A program made the position numbers and the translations under genes. A stretch of 64,000 nucleotides of DNA from Dermatemys mawii (lineage: Eukaryota; Chordata; Testudines; Dermatemydidae), in assembly GCA_007922305.1 (NCBI GenBank), contig ML677348.1:14842616-14906615 (forward strand), given 5' to 3'. Positions 44,311 to 56,777 of the stretch are shown piece after piece. The notes under the pieces are model-generated. The model was not told where the DNA came from and did no database searches. It saw only the letters and a program-made list of their open reading frames with translations. How positions within the stretch are numbered: position 1 is the stretch's first letter; each line of letters begins with the position of its first letter.

Positions 44311-44998
44311 TGCCATATTAAATAAGAGCAGTGGTTTAACCAGTCCAGTATCCTGCCTTTGACAGGGTCCAGTCCCACATGTTTCAGAGAAAGGTATAAG
44401 AACCCAGGGACAGACAATTATCGAATAACTTGCCCATTGAAGAAGTTTCTTCCTAAAGTCCATCAACTTTCTTAGTGGTTGGGTTGTGCCCTAAAACCTG
44501 AGGGTTTATATCCCATTTTTGTTAATCCCATCTAATGCAGTTGTGGATGTTCTCATTCTCACATGCCATCTAAATGTCTAATTACTTTATTAAATTCTGT
44601 TATGTTCTGGCCTCAACTGAATTTATGGCAATGAATTCTGTGATTAATATCCATGTGTAAATCGTATTTCTTTTTACTAGTTTAAATTTGACACCTTTGA
44701 ATTTCATAGATGCTCCATTGTTCTTGTATCATGAAAGTGGATGAATACGAGCACCTGATTTGCCTTGTTTACATTATAGGCTATCTTATTTACCTTCATC
44801 CTGCCTCGCCTTATTTGTTTCCTCTTTAAATTACCAGTCCCTCCTTTTTCAATCGCCTTTCACATGCATAACTTCCATTATCACTACATGTCTATGAACT
44901 ACTCCTATTTCAGGTATATCTTTTTGGAGAGAGGGTGACCATAACTCAACACGGTATTCAAGATGTTGATCAGTTTACGTAATGGCATTATAGAATAA
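44311..44998 (-). mobile_element. Old CR1 LINE, 3' part
   Basis: Antisense CR1 from the 3' UTR ('aaccagtccagtatcctgcc', 'tttcagagaaaggtataaga') through the ORF2 C-terminus ('tttaaatttgacacctttga', 'attgttcttgtatcatgaaa', 'ttttggagagagggtgacca') to 'ggcattatagaataacac'. It is diverged and lacks an open frame. Confidence 0.78.
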
Positions 44999-45145
44999 CA
45001 CAGAGAGCAGCGGGTGCTAAGGAGACGAGAACTAGGGTACCCAAGAGTGCAGTGGGTGTTCCAAAAGAAAGAGTGAAAGAGAACGTGGGAAGGAAGAAGG
45101 AGTGCAACACAGGGTCAGAAGGAGGATGAGAAAATTAATTTAAAT

Positions 45146-45257
45146 CATTATTTGTAATGTGGTATTATGTGAGGACCCCAGACGAGGCTCCCTTGTACTA
45201 GGCATCAAGCAAACAAATAACTCAAAGACAACCTCTGCCCTCAGAGAGTTCAGAGTC
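45146..45257 (-). repeat. Old amniote SINE/LINE-tail-like repeat
   Basis: 'cattatttgtaatgtggtat', 'aggctcccttgtactaggca' and 'acctctgccctcagagagtt' match an old interspersed repeat also represented at 20890-20968. It is cut at its right end by the MITE that follows. Confidence 0.5.
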
Positions 45258-45260
45258 TAA

Positions 45261-45558
45261 GGGTATGTCTACACTGCCCTCTGGATCAGTGGGTAGCGAT
45301 CAATCTATTGAGGATTGATTTAGTGCGTCTAATCTAAACGCACTAAATCGATCTCCGAGCGCTCTCCCATTGACTCCTGTACTCCACTGCCACGAGAAGT
45401 GCAGGTGGAGTCAACGGGGGAGCGGCAGCAGTCAACTCACCGCTGTGAAGATGGCACGGTAAGTCAATCTAAGTACATTGACTTCAGCTAAGCTATTCTT
45501 GTAGCTGAAGTTGCGTATCTTAGATCGATCCCCCTCCCCTCCCAGTGTAGACCAGGGC
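45261..45558. mobile_element. Harbinger-type MITE (298 bp)
   Basis: Left terminal GGGTATGTCTACACTGCC and, inverted, right terminal GCCCTGGTCTACACTGGG. Flanks are TAA (45258-45260) and TAT (45559-45561), compatible with a TWA duplication with one mutation. Interior inverted words (gcactaaatcgatctccgag, ttagatcgatccccc) are present. The ends resemble those expected for the Harbinger relic at 6-10.7 kb. Confidence 0.78.
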
Positions 45559-45561
45559 TAT

Positions 45562-48500
45562 GATGTAGATAATAGCTGACAAGTGAATAAATAAAGGTGG
45601 GGGGAGGTAGCAGTAGAGACAGGTGTGATTGCATACATTAGTTGTTACACTAGTCTTAGCAGTCACTGGAGATCTGGCCTAATCTCTCCTAGATAGTAAA
45701 TTAAACCCAGAAAAATAGACTCAGGAAAACCAGATTTTGATTGGTACGGTGCTGGAAAAATTCATATAAAAGGAAAGAAAATATGTAATGAAGGAAAGTA
45801 TGACAGAAAGGAAAAAAGCAAAGAGGACTCAATAAGTTCGGGCTTATTATGTTTAATAGAAAGGAGAAGGTAAAAACATTGTATTAAACCTTAGACTGGA
45901 AAAACACTGACTTTCTCCTGGGATTTAAAAATAATGCTGTGGAAAACACTGTGGCTTTCTAGTGTGGAAAAAATCAATTTAAACAAATGGCCCACAAAAA
46001 TTAAAAAGGTGAAAAAATGGGGATTAGAGAAATTGATTTAAAACAAACAAAAATCTATTGGTGGGAGTTATGTTTTTCCATATCAAAAGATCAAGTGTAC
46101 CATTTCAGTCAGAATAATTTTAATGTGTATGTTAAGAGAGGAATAAAAATAAAGTATCCCTGAGAGAGTACTGTGTGAGTTTGTCTGGCTGGCTCTGGAG
46201 CCGGCTGTAGATATGAACACAAAATGGTGGCTGCCTCATCATCATTGGGGGTGTGTGTGTGTGGTCAGCATGGGGTATAAAGGCGACTGGGACATACTTC
46301 TCTCTATACAAGGTGCAAGACACAGAAAATAAATTATAACAGATAAAAATTACACACCCCACAGGTTTGAGGGGACATTTTGAAATTTGACCCCAGGCCT
46401 TGAGAATTCAGGCTATGTCTGACTGCAGCCAGTGCTATGAATTCCCTGTTACCTCTCAGTTCTGTAACCAGCCTATAACTAATGTGACATTTTAACATGC
46501 TTTGAAATTGGTACTCTAATACCTGCTCTCTTTTTATGTAAGCCAGTGTCCAAATTCTGCCCCCGAATGTCTGGAAGAAGGGAGCGGCTCCCTCTGGAAT
46601 CAAAAAGAAAATGACTTTTGTATTTCTCATGAACAGGGTAAACAGTTATAGCCATGCCAATTGTGCCACAATAGCTAAGGCCCATTAGTGCTACCATTAA
46701 GTGCAAGACACATATCATATTCATGGCTCATAATTTGTCCATAATATTTTTCCTGGGCTGAAACATAGCATACCAAAGATATATATACATATAATTCTGA
46801 CACAGATAAATATTCCTAATTAAATTCTGAGCTCTTAGCATTAAGTGAATCACTGTTCCTGTAAATGAGCTGACAACCTGTGAAAGCTCCAGTGTCATAA
46901 GTCTGTCCAGTCTATCAGCTAATGCAATTTTGTAGTGAAAGCAAATAACCTTTGACACCCTCCTTATTTGTATGTATGTATGTATACAAGCTCAAACAGC
47001 TTGTTTTTCAATGGAGTCTACCATTAGGCATTTTTATCTGTGAAAATGAGAGAAGCTTACAGAGCAGTTAAACTTCCAATCTCCCATTGAAGGAACAAAT
47101 GCCAACTTTTGTGACTCTCAGTTTTAGCTGTGTGTCATGTCCTATCTATGGTTTGTTTTCCTTATCATACACAAAATCTACAGCCAACAACAAAAGACTA
47201 GCTTTGCTCTTTAAAAAAAATTATTAAGGATGCACTTAAACAAAGAACATTTAAAAGTCAGCACATAGCCCAATATTTTTGTGCAGGCATCCCTATAGTA
47301 ATCTTTTGGGGGAAAAAACATATTCTTGAAGGCATGTGTTGTACTGAGAACAGTTTCATTTAGACTCAAACGTTACTGTTTTATATGTGTATTTGATATG
47401 TGGGAAGTGGTGTCATTTCTTTGAATTTAATGTGGGGATCAAGGTATTTGTTATTTTTTTTAAAGACCCAGCACATGGAGTCTTGTGAAAGCATTAGAAT
47501 CTTTTTTAAATAGGAAATATCTTCATGGTTGTGGGGAAAAATATCAAAATTGAACCCCTAAGTTCAAAAATCAGAAGGGCAAATAAAAAGAGCTCAAACA
47601 TTGTTCATTTGTTTAAATCTCATGACTTTTAAAACCAGTCATGACTTTTGGGAGCCTAGCTCATTGTTGTTTGCAGTTCTTCCTAGATACTATGGTAAGG
47701 AGCACATTAGAAATCATATAGACATTTACCTACGCTATGTTATCTGTGTGTTTGTTCCAGATCTAATCATGATAAAAAGCTTCCATTGCCTGCCTGAATA
47801 CGATATTATTCTTCAACTAGTTTGCTGTGATTTTAGCTAATGAGGAATGGGAATACTTTAAAAATAAGATGGTGGTGGTTATAGAATATTTTAAGCATCT
47901 TATATATGCTCAGTGCTGTATGAGGCACACACATGTAAGCTATTTGGGGCAGGAATTGCCTACAGTCTACTACAGAGAAGATGTGATTCAATGGCTAACA
48001 CAGAAGTTGAAATAACATAGTTTCCCCCATATTTATTATTTGACGTATTAACTGCATTCTTGTGGGTATTGCAGAAGAAGTGAGTTCAAAGTAAATGAAA
48101 TACATAAAACTGTACAAGGTCCTACATCATTTCAGCTTCCTGATAAGTATTCCCAGTTCAAAATGGAAAGGGCAAACGATTGACTGGTTAACCAGATGTC
48201 AGGATGACAGCAGTAAAACTTGCATACAAGCAAAATACAGACATTTTGTCTGAAATAGGAATAGTCTGTAAAGCATGTTAAAAATCAGCAGACGTTCTGC
48301 TGAGTAGAGGGATTGGGCTTATGTCGTGCACTGGATGTACCTCAGCCCAAAGTCCACTTCTTAATAAATAATAATAATTAGTAGTAGTTTCTAGGGCCCG
48401 GGTGTGCATGAGTCACTTCACAGAATCATACATTCACCTAGATAATCTCTCTGCTGTGAGGAGTTTGCAAATCTAAGATTGCTTTCTTTTTCTTCTGCCC

Positions 48501-48793
48501 TCTCTCTATCTGTAATTAATATTGTAGCCTCTGGGAGCTTAGGAAGTATCAACTTAGTGAACCAAAGTTGCCCATCCATATAAATAAGTAAATACTTCAT
48601 GTGCTACTTGCAGCTGTAGTCCTGACAAAGGAGAAAACCTCTCCCTTTAGCTCAGAGGTAACTCACTATCTCATACCAATACTGACCTAAGCTTTGCCTC
48701 AGCAAAGATGCCTGGCAGTTTAAATATTTATAAATTGGCTGATTGCACTGAATCAGCCACTGGCATTTCTCGAGTGTTTACATTTGTTTTTTG
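45562..48793. other. Long AT-rich spacer
   Basis: No gene recognised. A short GT run (about 46249-46261) sits just upstream of a TATA-like 'gggtataaagg' (about 46272-46282). A TATG repeat is at about 46971-46985. Frames of 76-98 residues at 46132-46958 and 47601-48015 show no known domain and are compatible with chance. Confidence 0.35.
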
Positions 48794-48861
48794 AAAAGCT
48801 GTATAGCTCCTAGATATTGTGGTTATTGGCACAATACAAACCTAATAAATAAAATAAATAA
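48794..48861 (+). repeat. SINE/LINE-tail-like repeat
   Basis: 'gctcctagatattgtggtta' and 'gcacaatacaaacc' followed by a 'taataaataaaataaataaa' tail resemble the tail of the repeat at 20890-20968. Confidence 0.4.
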
Positions 48862-49186
48862 AGAGTGGGCCAGATCCTAAGGTGTGTGAGTTGAGATGTC
48901 TCCATTGACTTCTATAGACGCCAACTTGAGGATCTGGTGCAGTATATCTTAATTGTTATAGCTGCTGGGGAGACATTGTACAGTGAGTGCTTGCTTTAGG
49001 CTTTGGATTTCTTTATGGAGATGTTGGAATGGTCATTAAAATGACTTTAGTCAGTAATGGGAATAGCCAATGAAACATATATGCTCATAGAACTGTATAG
49101 TTGTACAGGTAGCAGTTAAGTTTCTTGACTGTTTTTCAGACCGACACTAAGGGAGAACTCAAGTATCTAGACCAATGTTTGCACTG
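48862..49186. other. Spacer with a foldback-like unit
   Basis: 48873-48945 has 'gggccagatcctaaggtgtg' and, inverted, 'cttgaggatctggtgc'. The rest is unrecognised. Confidence 0.35.
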
Positions 49187-49689
49187 TATTCATTGATTTA
49201 TAAAATGGAGCAATGATATGTGACTGCCTTCTAAGGTCAGAATATGAACCTTTCCTTAATAACAAGGACTATGAAATACATACAAATATTAAAGGCAGTC
49301 AGTAGTTATGAGATTTAAATTCATGATCACTAACCTTTTTGTTCAGTGCATGGTCTCCTAACCTACAGATTAGTCACAGAGAAGAATCACTCTCTCTCTT
49401 GCCCACTTGTTTCCCCCTAACTGATTTATACCATTCGGATATGTTCTCAAGGGACCATATGCCAGGTGAAAATTGGTGGAGTGCAAATACACTTGATTCT
49501 ATCACACCTCCTACACTAGAGTGTAGGAATCTGTACAGTAGAGAGTTCTCCCTTCTGGGGGAATTTGTTGCATTCATAGAGTTTAAGACAGGAAGAACAA
49601 TGACCTTATCTAGTCCAATAACCTGCCTATCACAGGCCATTACATTTCACACAGTTACCCCTGGGCTGAGCCCAATAACTTGTTTGTGA

Positions 49690-49921
49690 GTGTTTAAGAA
49701 CATAAAATTGGCAATACTGAGTCAGACCAATGGTCGATGTAGCCCAGTTTCCTGCCTTACATCAGTGGCCAATATCAGGTGCTTTGGGAGGAATGAAAAA
49801 AATAGGACAATTATTGAATGATCCATCCCTTGTCATCCAGTCCAAGCATCTCGCAGTCAGAGGCTATGGGGTACCCAGAGCATGGGATTGCATCCTTGAC
49901 TACCTTGGCTAATAGCCATTA
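49690..49921 (-). mobile_element. CR1 3' end (duplicated unit)
   Basis: 'aagaacataaaattggcaat', 'gtcagaccaatggtcgatgt', 'ctgccttacatcagtggcca' and 'gatccatcccttgtcatcca' read as an antisense CR1 3' UTR. Its counterpart is at about 54860-55085. Confidence 0.75.
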
Positions 49922-51022
49922 CATAAGAATGGCCATACTCAGAGCAAAGATCCATCTAGCTCAGTATACTGTCTTCTGAAAGTGGCAATGCCAGGTGCTC
50001 CAGGGGGACTGCACAGGAAGGTAATCATTGAGTGATCCATCCCCTGTCACCCATTCCCAGCTTTTGGCAAACACCATCCCTGCCCATCCTGGCTAATAGC
50101 CATTGATGGACCCATCCTCCATGAACTTATCTAGTTCTTTTTGAACTCTGTTATAGTCTTGGCCTTCACAACCTCTTCTGGCAAAGAGTTCTACAGGTTG
50201 AGAGTGTGTTGTGTGAAGAAAAACTTCCTTTTGTTTGTTTTAAACCTGGTGCCTATTAATTTCATTTGGTGACCCCTAGTTCTTGTGTTATGAGAAGGAG
50301 TAAAAACACTTCCTTATTTACTTTCTCCACACCAGTCATGATTTTATAGACCTCTATCATATCCCCCCATAGTCGTTCCTTTTCCAAGCTGAAAAGTACC
50401 AGTCTTATTAATCTCTCCTCATGAGGAAGCTGTTCCATATCCCCAATCAATTTTTTTGCCCTTTTCTAAACCTTTTCCAATTCCAATGTATCTTTTTTGA
50501 GATGGGGTGATGGCATCTACATGCAATATGTGGGCTTACCATGGATTTATATAGAGGTAATATGATATTTTCTGTCTTATTATCTATCCCTTTCTTAACG
50601 ATTCCCAACATTCTATTCGCTTTTTTGACTGCCATTGCACATTGAGTGGATGTTTTCAGAGAACTATCTACAATGACTTCAAGATTTCTTTTGAATGGTA
50701 ACAGCTAATTTAGACCCCATCATTTTATATGTATAGTGGGGATTATGTTTTCCAATGTGCTTTACTTTGCATTTATCAACATTGAATTTCATCTGCCATT
50801 TTGTTGCCCAGTCACCCAGTTTTGTGAGTTCCCTTTGTAGCTCTTCACAGTCTGCTTGAGACTTAACTATCTTGAGTAGTTTTGTGTCATCTGCAAATTT
50901 TGACACCTCACAATTTACCCCCTTTTCCAGATAATTTATGAATATGTTGAATAGGACTTATCCTAGTACAAACCCCTGGGGGATACCATTATTTACCTTT
51001 CTCCATGCTGAAAACTGACCAT
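49922..51022 (-). pseudogene. CR1 LINE, 3' half with reverse transcriptase remnant
   Basis: Antisense CR1 from the 3' UTR (taagaatggccatactcaga) through the ORF2 C-terminus (the VLFSLEKERLWGDMIEVYKI frame at 50262-50450) to the reverse transcriptase end. On the minus strand SKFADDTKLLKIVKSQADC (50679-50906) keeps the catalytic FADD motif, and ATKWQMKFNVDKCK follows. Stops and frameshifts separate the frames. It is cut at about 51022, where its duplicated partner continues further. Confidence 0.9.
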
Positions 51023-51039
51023 TAAACTAGGCAAGCACC

Positions 51040-51900
51040 TAATTCCCCACGTAACAGCCACATGAGGAGGTGCCCAGTGATTAGAGCACTCACCTGGGAT
51101 GTGAGAGGCTGGTTCAGTTCCCGCCTCAGGCAAGATTTGAATAGGGGTCTCCCACTATTCCACTGGCTATGGGATATTCTGGTGTGTGTATTGTGGGGTA
51201 GGGGTAGGGAAAGCTCCCTCCCTTGTTGATGTTGTTCCACTTGGGATAAATACTTAGCATCATGGAGCCAGAAAGAGAAAGCATCTGTGAGCATGAATCT
51301 GGAGCCTAGCTACGGCATCCACCTGGGAGATGGGAGACCCTGGTCCAGGCCCCCTGCTCCAACCACTCTCATTATTAATCTACGGTGGAACAGCTTCAAC
51401 AGGACAGAGTGAGGGAGCACCCCAACCCCCATAGAATATCCCACAACAAGTGGTTAGAGTGCTCTTCTGAGAGGTGGGAGACCCCTGTTTAAATCCTTTT
51501 TCTTTTCCAGTGCCTGAGGGAGGAATTGAACTCAGGTTTCCCATATTCCTGGGGCTAAAGGCTATAAGGTAGACGCTTCCTCTAGCCAGATTTTGAATAC
51601 ACCCTGATCTGATTCGATGCTCTGAGATCATTTGCCAGTTCAGCACCTGCAAATGAGTTAAATAGAGGAGCGCCTGTCTCCACTAGTTTGTGAATCAGGC
51701 TGGGGCTTAGGTGGGAGATTGGTATCTGGATGCCTAGAGAGTAGACATGGAGGTGCTTAGGGAACTTTTGCACTGAGTGAGTTAAGGCACCTACGGTGCT
51801 TTGTGAGAGTTTTGTGGATCACAGTGGAGCCTAAAATGGAGATGTAAGTGCCTAAAAACAGCCTTAGGCACGTAAGTACCTTTGTTAATCTAGGCCCTAA
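51040..51900. repeat. Large turtle interspersed repeat with inverted internal segments
   Basis: Contains 'agtgattagagcactcacct' and later 'agtggttagagtgctcttct', tRNA-like looking words repeated in tandem with 'gggatgtgagaggctggttc' and 'gagaggtgggagacccctgt'. It ends with 'gtgagttaaggcacctacgg' and 'ttaggcacgtaagtacct'. The right end matches 43945-44300. It is likely a DNA-transposon relic; no transposase was seen. Confidence 0.5.
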
Positions 51901-54124
51901 TGCCTGCGCAGGATTTGAACAACTGTTGACAACGAAGCACATGATGGCTGCTACATTTTGCAACACCAGCAGTATGCCGCATAACTTAACTCAGTCCTTT
52001 GGAAAGTGATGCAATATGCCTTGGGTAAAATGACAGGTGCCGGTGAAACTGTATTCTGTTCTATTAAAGGTGACCTCCACAGGAAAAACAAAAACTGAGC
52101 CAAGCTTAGAAGTATGTACCAGGCAGAGGAAAAAAGAAACACTGTTGATGCTAAGGAGATGCATCCTGTGAATAAATTAGTGTGAATTAACCTTTAAAAA
52201 TTCCTTTAAAGGCACACAAGGTCTCCTATTTGCTTCTGGTTTCACCTGATATCTCAGAGAACACCATTTTGATTTTGACATGTCATGCATATGGCATCAC
52301 TCTAGCATAACATTAAACTAGCCAATTGGGCTCATGAGAGTCACACATTTTCTTAAGTGGCAAGGTTTGCAGTTTACATTTCAGTTTGCCTTTTAAGTGT
52401 CATAACCATTTGCCTAATCTGTGCCTGGCCATCTGCCAGGAACACTGACTCCAGTGCGCACATGACACAATAACAAGAGCTTCCTAACTCTCATCCCTAT
52501 CTTTATATTGTTGACATGTCACATTAGCTGCCCTTTCAGAAGTCTTTCTTCTATTGGATATTATCTTATGTTGTAGTAATTACATTTGTGAGGTAATAGG
52601 ACCAGTGTTGCTCACATTAAAATAAAGCCAGTTTGCCACTGACTTCACCTGGAGCAGGACTGGGCCCAATAAATAGTAATTTGATCTGTCACTTATAATT
52701 TACAGAGTGTTCATTAATGTGATGGACTTTGGGCCTGATCCTACAATGTGGTGAATACCCTCAACTCTACTGACTTCTGTGGGAGTGGAGGACGCCAAGA
52801 ACTTCATGGGTTTCGGTCCTTTGGCACCATTTGCTCTGGACAGGATGTCTTCTACTGTTTGCAAATTGCTGCATCTCTACCCAGCCTTTGGAAGAGAGCA
52901 GCAGCAGAACTAACCAAAAGAACGACAGCTGTGGCTTACAGTGAAATATTTCCTGCTGGGGCGGATCATAAGCATTCAAAAAATGCAGGTGGCCTCTTCA
53001 AAACTAAAAGGCTTTTTTGCCAGTTCTGCTATGCTGTTGCCTCGGAAGACACATAATTATTTTCATTGCTCTTTGTTCAGCCGACTTGCTGATAATGTTT
53101 CTCAAATCTGAGGTGTGAAAGAAATTCCACAGAAAGTGAGAAAGCTCTCAAGAATTCAAAAGCACCCAATTGTATACGTTTTTATTGTTCATCATTGTCT
53201 GTGCTTCCCTCTCAGAAGCTTGAAACTAAAATGTTTTTTTCCATCTTGATTTTGTCCATTTGGCAGAGAGATAATTTGCAACAGGACTGGAAATGATCAT
53301 GGATTTTCTTCAGGCCTACTTCTGTAGCAGATTCTGACTTCAATGGAATTTCTGTGCATGGAGTGACTGCATAATCAGGCTCTTCTTGTTTACACAGCAA
53401 CATCGCTGATTATGCCAATGCTGAGGCGGGAGGATGATTTGTATCTGAATATTTTATTTTTAAGTGAATTTAGAGCTGGTGTAAGGGGTCACACTGACAG
53501 TCACAAACACTGAAGTCTTCTAATTATCCTCCAACCAACCCTCCTATGCGGAGCAATGCAAGTCTCCCCACATGAGTCCTGCCAATGTGCTTTATCTATG
53601 GTCTGCAGATACTGGGCCAGATTCTCTCCTGCACCGAGATCCACTTGGCACAGTACCATTGGGTGGCTGATGCCATTAGTGAGCCAGTAACAGTCCCTGT
53701 TCCTGTGAGCCAATCTGCAGCAGCCCTGGTCCCAACATATGTGGACCTCACACCCACCAAATCTGTCAGTGGATAATACAAGCAATCAAAACGTGAGATA
53801 AATGACTGGAGTGTGGAACTCCTGTCTTTTGTGGTATGTCACATCATATTTAATTATAAAGTCTGTTTTAAAGGGTGTTCTTCACTGTGTGAATGAAATA
53901 AATCAGATTTTGAAAAAGAAACCCGGAAAAATTGAAATTCCATCATGTGCACACTTAATGACCCCCTACATGGATTGGCAACAGGGTCTGAATGCACAAA
54001 CTTCTGAGACCCACAATACATTTCTACTACTTGAACTAAAAGAGTAGTTGTACTCCTCTATGTGGCCCACGGGGATAGAGAGGGGATGCAACACATGTTT
54101 TGGAAGAGGGTTCCTCAACTGCTA
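51901..54124. other. Long spacer, no gene recognised
   Basis: A foldback-like unit begins near 52730 ('tgggcctgatcctacaatgt'). A 102-residue plus frame (52748-53056) and overlapping frames at 53501-53785 have no recognised domain. Confidence 0.35.
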
Positions 54125-54222
54125 GCGAGGCAATCAAAAAATGTTAGGGATTAGGAATCCCAGGTTCTATTCCTGGCTCTAGGATGGGAGCGTCGTTGTG
54201 TGGTTAAATGAATGGTTACAGA
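54125..54222 (+). repeat. tRNA-derived SINE, diverged
   Basis: 'ttaggaatcccaggttctat' and 'tcctggctctaggatgggag' correspond to the B-box region of a Cry-type SINE (ggttctattcc at 54163-54173). The A box is decayed. Confidence 0.55.
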
Positions 54223-54340
54223 TAAGATTTAGCACACTCATTCTGAAAGGAAATGTGGATCAGTAAATAATACTTGGGTCTGACATATCAGAGGTGGGTT
54301 TTATTCTCACCTCTGCTTAAAATGGTAGTCTGAGCCTCTG

Positions 54341-56777
54341 TATTCATTGATTTATAAAATGGAGCAATAGTACATGACTGCCTTCTAAGGTCAGAATATC
54401 AACACTTCCTCAATAACAAGGACTATGAAGTACATACAAATATAAAAGGCAGTCAGTAGTTATGAGATTTGAATTCATGATCACTAACATTTCTGTTCAG
54501 TGCAAGGTCTCCTAGCCTACAGGTTAGTCATAGAAAAGAATCACTCTCTCTCTCTTGCCTACCTCCCCCACATCACCTCCCCGAATGATTTATACCATCC
54601 AGGTTATGTTCTCAAGGAACCATATGCCAGGTGAGAATTGGTGGAGGGCAGATACACTTGATTCTATTGCACCTCCTATACTAGAGTGTAGGAATCATGT
54701 ACAGTAGAGATTTCTCCCTGCTGGAGGAATTTGTTGCATTCATAGAGTTTAAGACAGGAAGAACAATGAGATTATCTAGTCCAATAACCTGCCTATCACA
54801 GGCCATTATATTTCACACAGTTACCCCTGGGCTTTGCCCAATAACTTGTGTGAGAGTGTTTAAGAACGTAAGAATGGCCATACTGAGTCAGACCAATGGT
54901 CGATGTAGTCCAGTTTCCTGGCTTGCGTCAGTGGCCAATACCACATGCTTCCGGGGGAATGAAAATAATAGAGCAATTATTGAATGATCCATCCCCTGTC
55001 ATCCAGTCCAAGCTTCTGGCAGTCAGAGGCTATGGGGTACCCAGAGCATGGGATTGCATCCTTGATTATCTTGGCTAATAGCCATTACATAAGAATATAA
55101 GAACGGCCATACTCAGTCAGACCAAAGGTCCATCTAGCCCAGTATCTTGTCTTCTGACTGTGGCCAATGCCAAATGCTCCAGAGGGAATGAACAGAGCAG
55201 ATAATCACTGAGTGATCCACTCCCAGCATCTGGCAAACAGGGACTGCTAATACCAGTTGATGGATCCATCCTCCATGAACTTATCTAGTTCTTTTTTGAA
55301 CCTTGTTATAGTCTTGGCCTTCACAACATCCTCTGGCAAAGAGTTCCACAGGTTGACAGTGCATTGTGTGAAGAAATATATCCTTTTGTTTGTTTTAAAC
55401 CTGCTGCCTATTAATTTCATTTGGTGAAATTGTTCTTGTGTTATGAGCAGGAGTAAATAACGCTTCCTTATTACTTTCTCCACACCAGTCATGATTTTAT
55501 AGACCTCTATGATATCTGCTCTTAGTTGTCTCTCTTCCAATTTGAAAAATCCCAATCTTATTAATTTCTCCTGATACGAAGCTGTTCCGTACTCCTAATC
55601 ATTTTTTTTGTCCTTTTCGGAACTGTAATGATGCGACGACTCACCCCTGTGGTGCCTCCTACTGGCTGTCTGGGAATTAGCTCTTTCGAGCTCCAGAGTG
55701 CCCTCTGCAGGTCAGTGTCTCACTGTCGTTGGCCTCTGTGTCCCTTCCGGACCCCGGTGCCCTTCTTACCTGGGGTGCTGCCCCCTGGCAATACTCCACT
55801 CTCTCTGGGTCTCCCCTCCTTGGGGAACCCCCAACCCTCTATCCCCACCTTGCCTCAGTCTATGGCTACTTCCAGTCAGTATCAAGTCCCCATTCCCTGG
55901 GACAGACTGCAGTGTAAAAGCCACTCATCATAGGCAAGGGGGTGGGGGGGCTGGTCCTGCCACCATTCCCTGCAGCCTAGTACCTTCTCAGGCCTTCTAA
56001 TCAGGCCGTAGCCTAGGAGGTCGCCAGGCCTGAGCTCCCCAGCTCAGCCTGTCCCTTCCCCAGCACTGCTCTACCCTCAGTACCCTTTAGCTCTCAGGAA
56101 GCTAGGTCCATCTCTCTCCAAGGCTGTCCTCAGCTCCTAACTCTCAACCTTTTTATACGAGCCAGCTGGGCCCCGATTGAGCTGGCCAGCCCCACCCTTA
56201 GCTGCTTTCCTGATCAGCCCAATCAGCAGGTTTGCTGCTTTCCCCCAGCAACAGCCCTCTCCAGGGCTGTTTTAACTCCTTTTCTGCTGGAGTGGGGCAG
56301 CCACCCCCCAACATGAACCTTTTCTAGTTTCAATATATCTTTCTTGAGATGGGGTGGCCACATCTGCATGCAGTATTCAAGGTTTGGGCGTACCATGGAT
56401 TTATATAGAGGCAATATGGTATTTTCTGTTTTATTATCTATCCCTTTCTTAATGATTCCCAATATTCTATTCACTTTTTTGGCTGCTGCTACATATTGAG
56501 TGGATGTTTTCAGAGAACTATCCACAAGGACTCCAAGATCTTTTTTGAGTGGTAACAGCTAATTTAGACCCCATCATTTTATATATTTAGTTGGGATTAT
56601 GTTGTCTGATGTGCATTACTTTGCATTTATCAACATTGTGCAAATTTTGCCAGCTCACTATTTACCCCTTTGTTCAGATCATTTATGATTATGTTGAATA
56701 GTACTGCTTCCAGTACAGACTCTCAGTACAGTAGGGGGACATCACTACTTACCTCTCTCCATTCTGAAAACTGACCA
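54341..56777. repeat. Direct duplication, copy 2 (with later LTR)
   Basis: Partner of 49187-51022, about 5.15 kb downstream in the same orientation. It contains everything in copy 1 plus a 690-bp solo LTR and one 5-bp duplication (55624-56318). A small internal deletion is present near 56638, where 'atttatcaacattg' joins 'tgcaaattttgcc'. Flanking DNA upstream of 54341 is unrelated to that upstream of 49187. Confidence 0.85.

Larger units (their letters stand above)
49187..51022. repeat. Direct duplication, copy 1
   Basis: From 'tattcattgatttataaaat' at 49187 the sequence parallels that from 54341 base for base with scattered differences, through shared unique-looking DNA (49187-49570), a small old CR1 end (49572-49680), a second CR1 end (49690-49921) and a third, longer CR1. 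The match ends near 'gaaaactgaccatt' (51009-51022). Because the junctions between the CR1 pieces are shared, the duplication followed those insertions. Confidence 0.85.

Noticed and set aside
43984..44466. 160-residue minus frame
   Set aside because: It spans a repeat boundary into antisense CR1 sequence, so it is a chance fusion.
46249..46290. GT repeat and TATA-like box as a host promoter
   Set aside because: A TATA-like word alone in AT-rich DNA is expected by chance and nothing downstream looks coding.
51060..51130. tRNA gene
   Set aside because: A-box-like and B-box-like words exist but no plausible cloverleaf with anticodon arm could be drawn, and the segment is part of an interspersed repeat.
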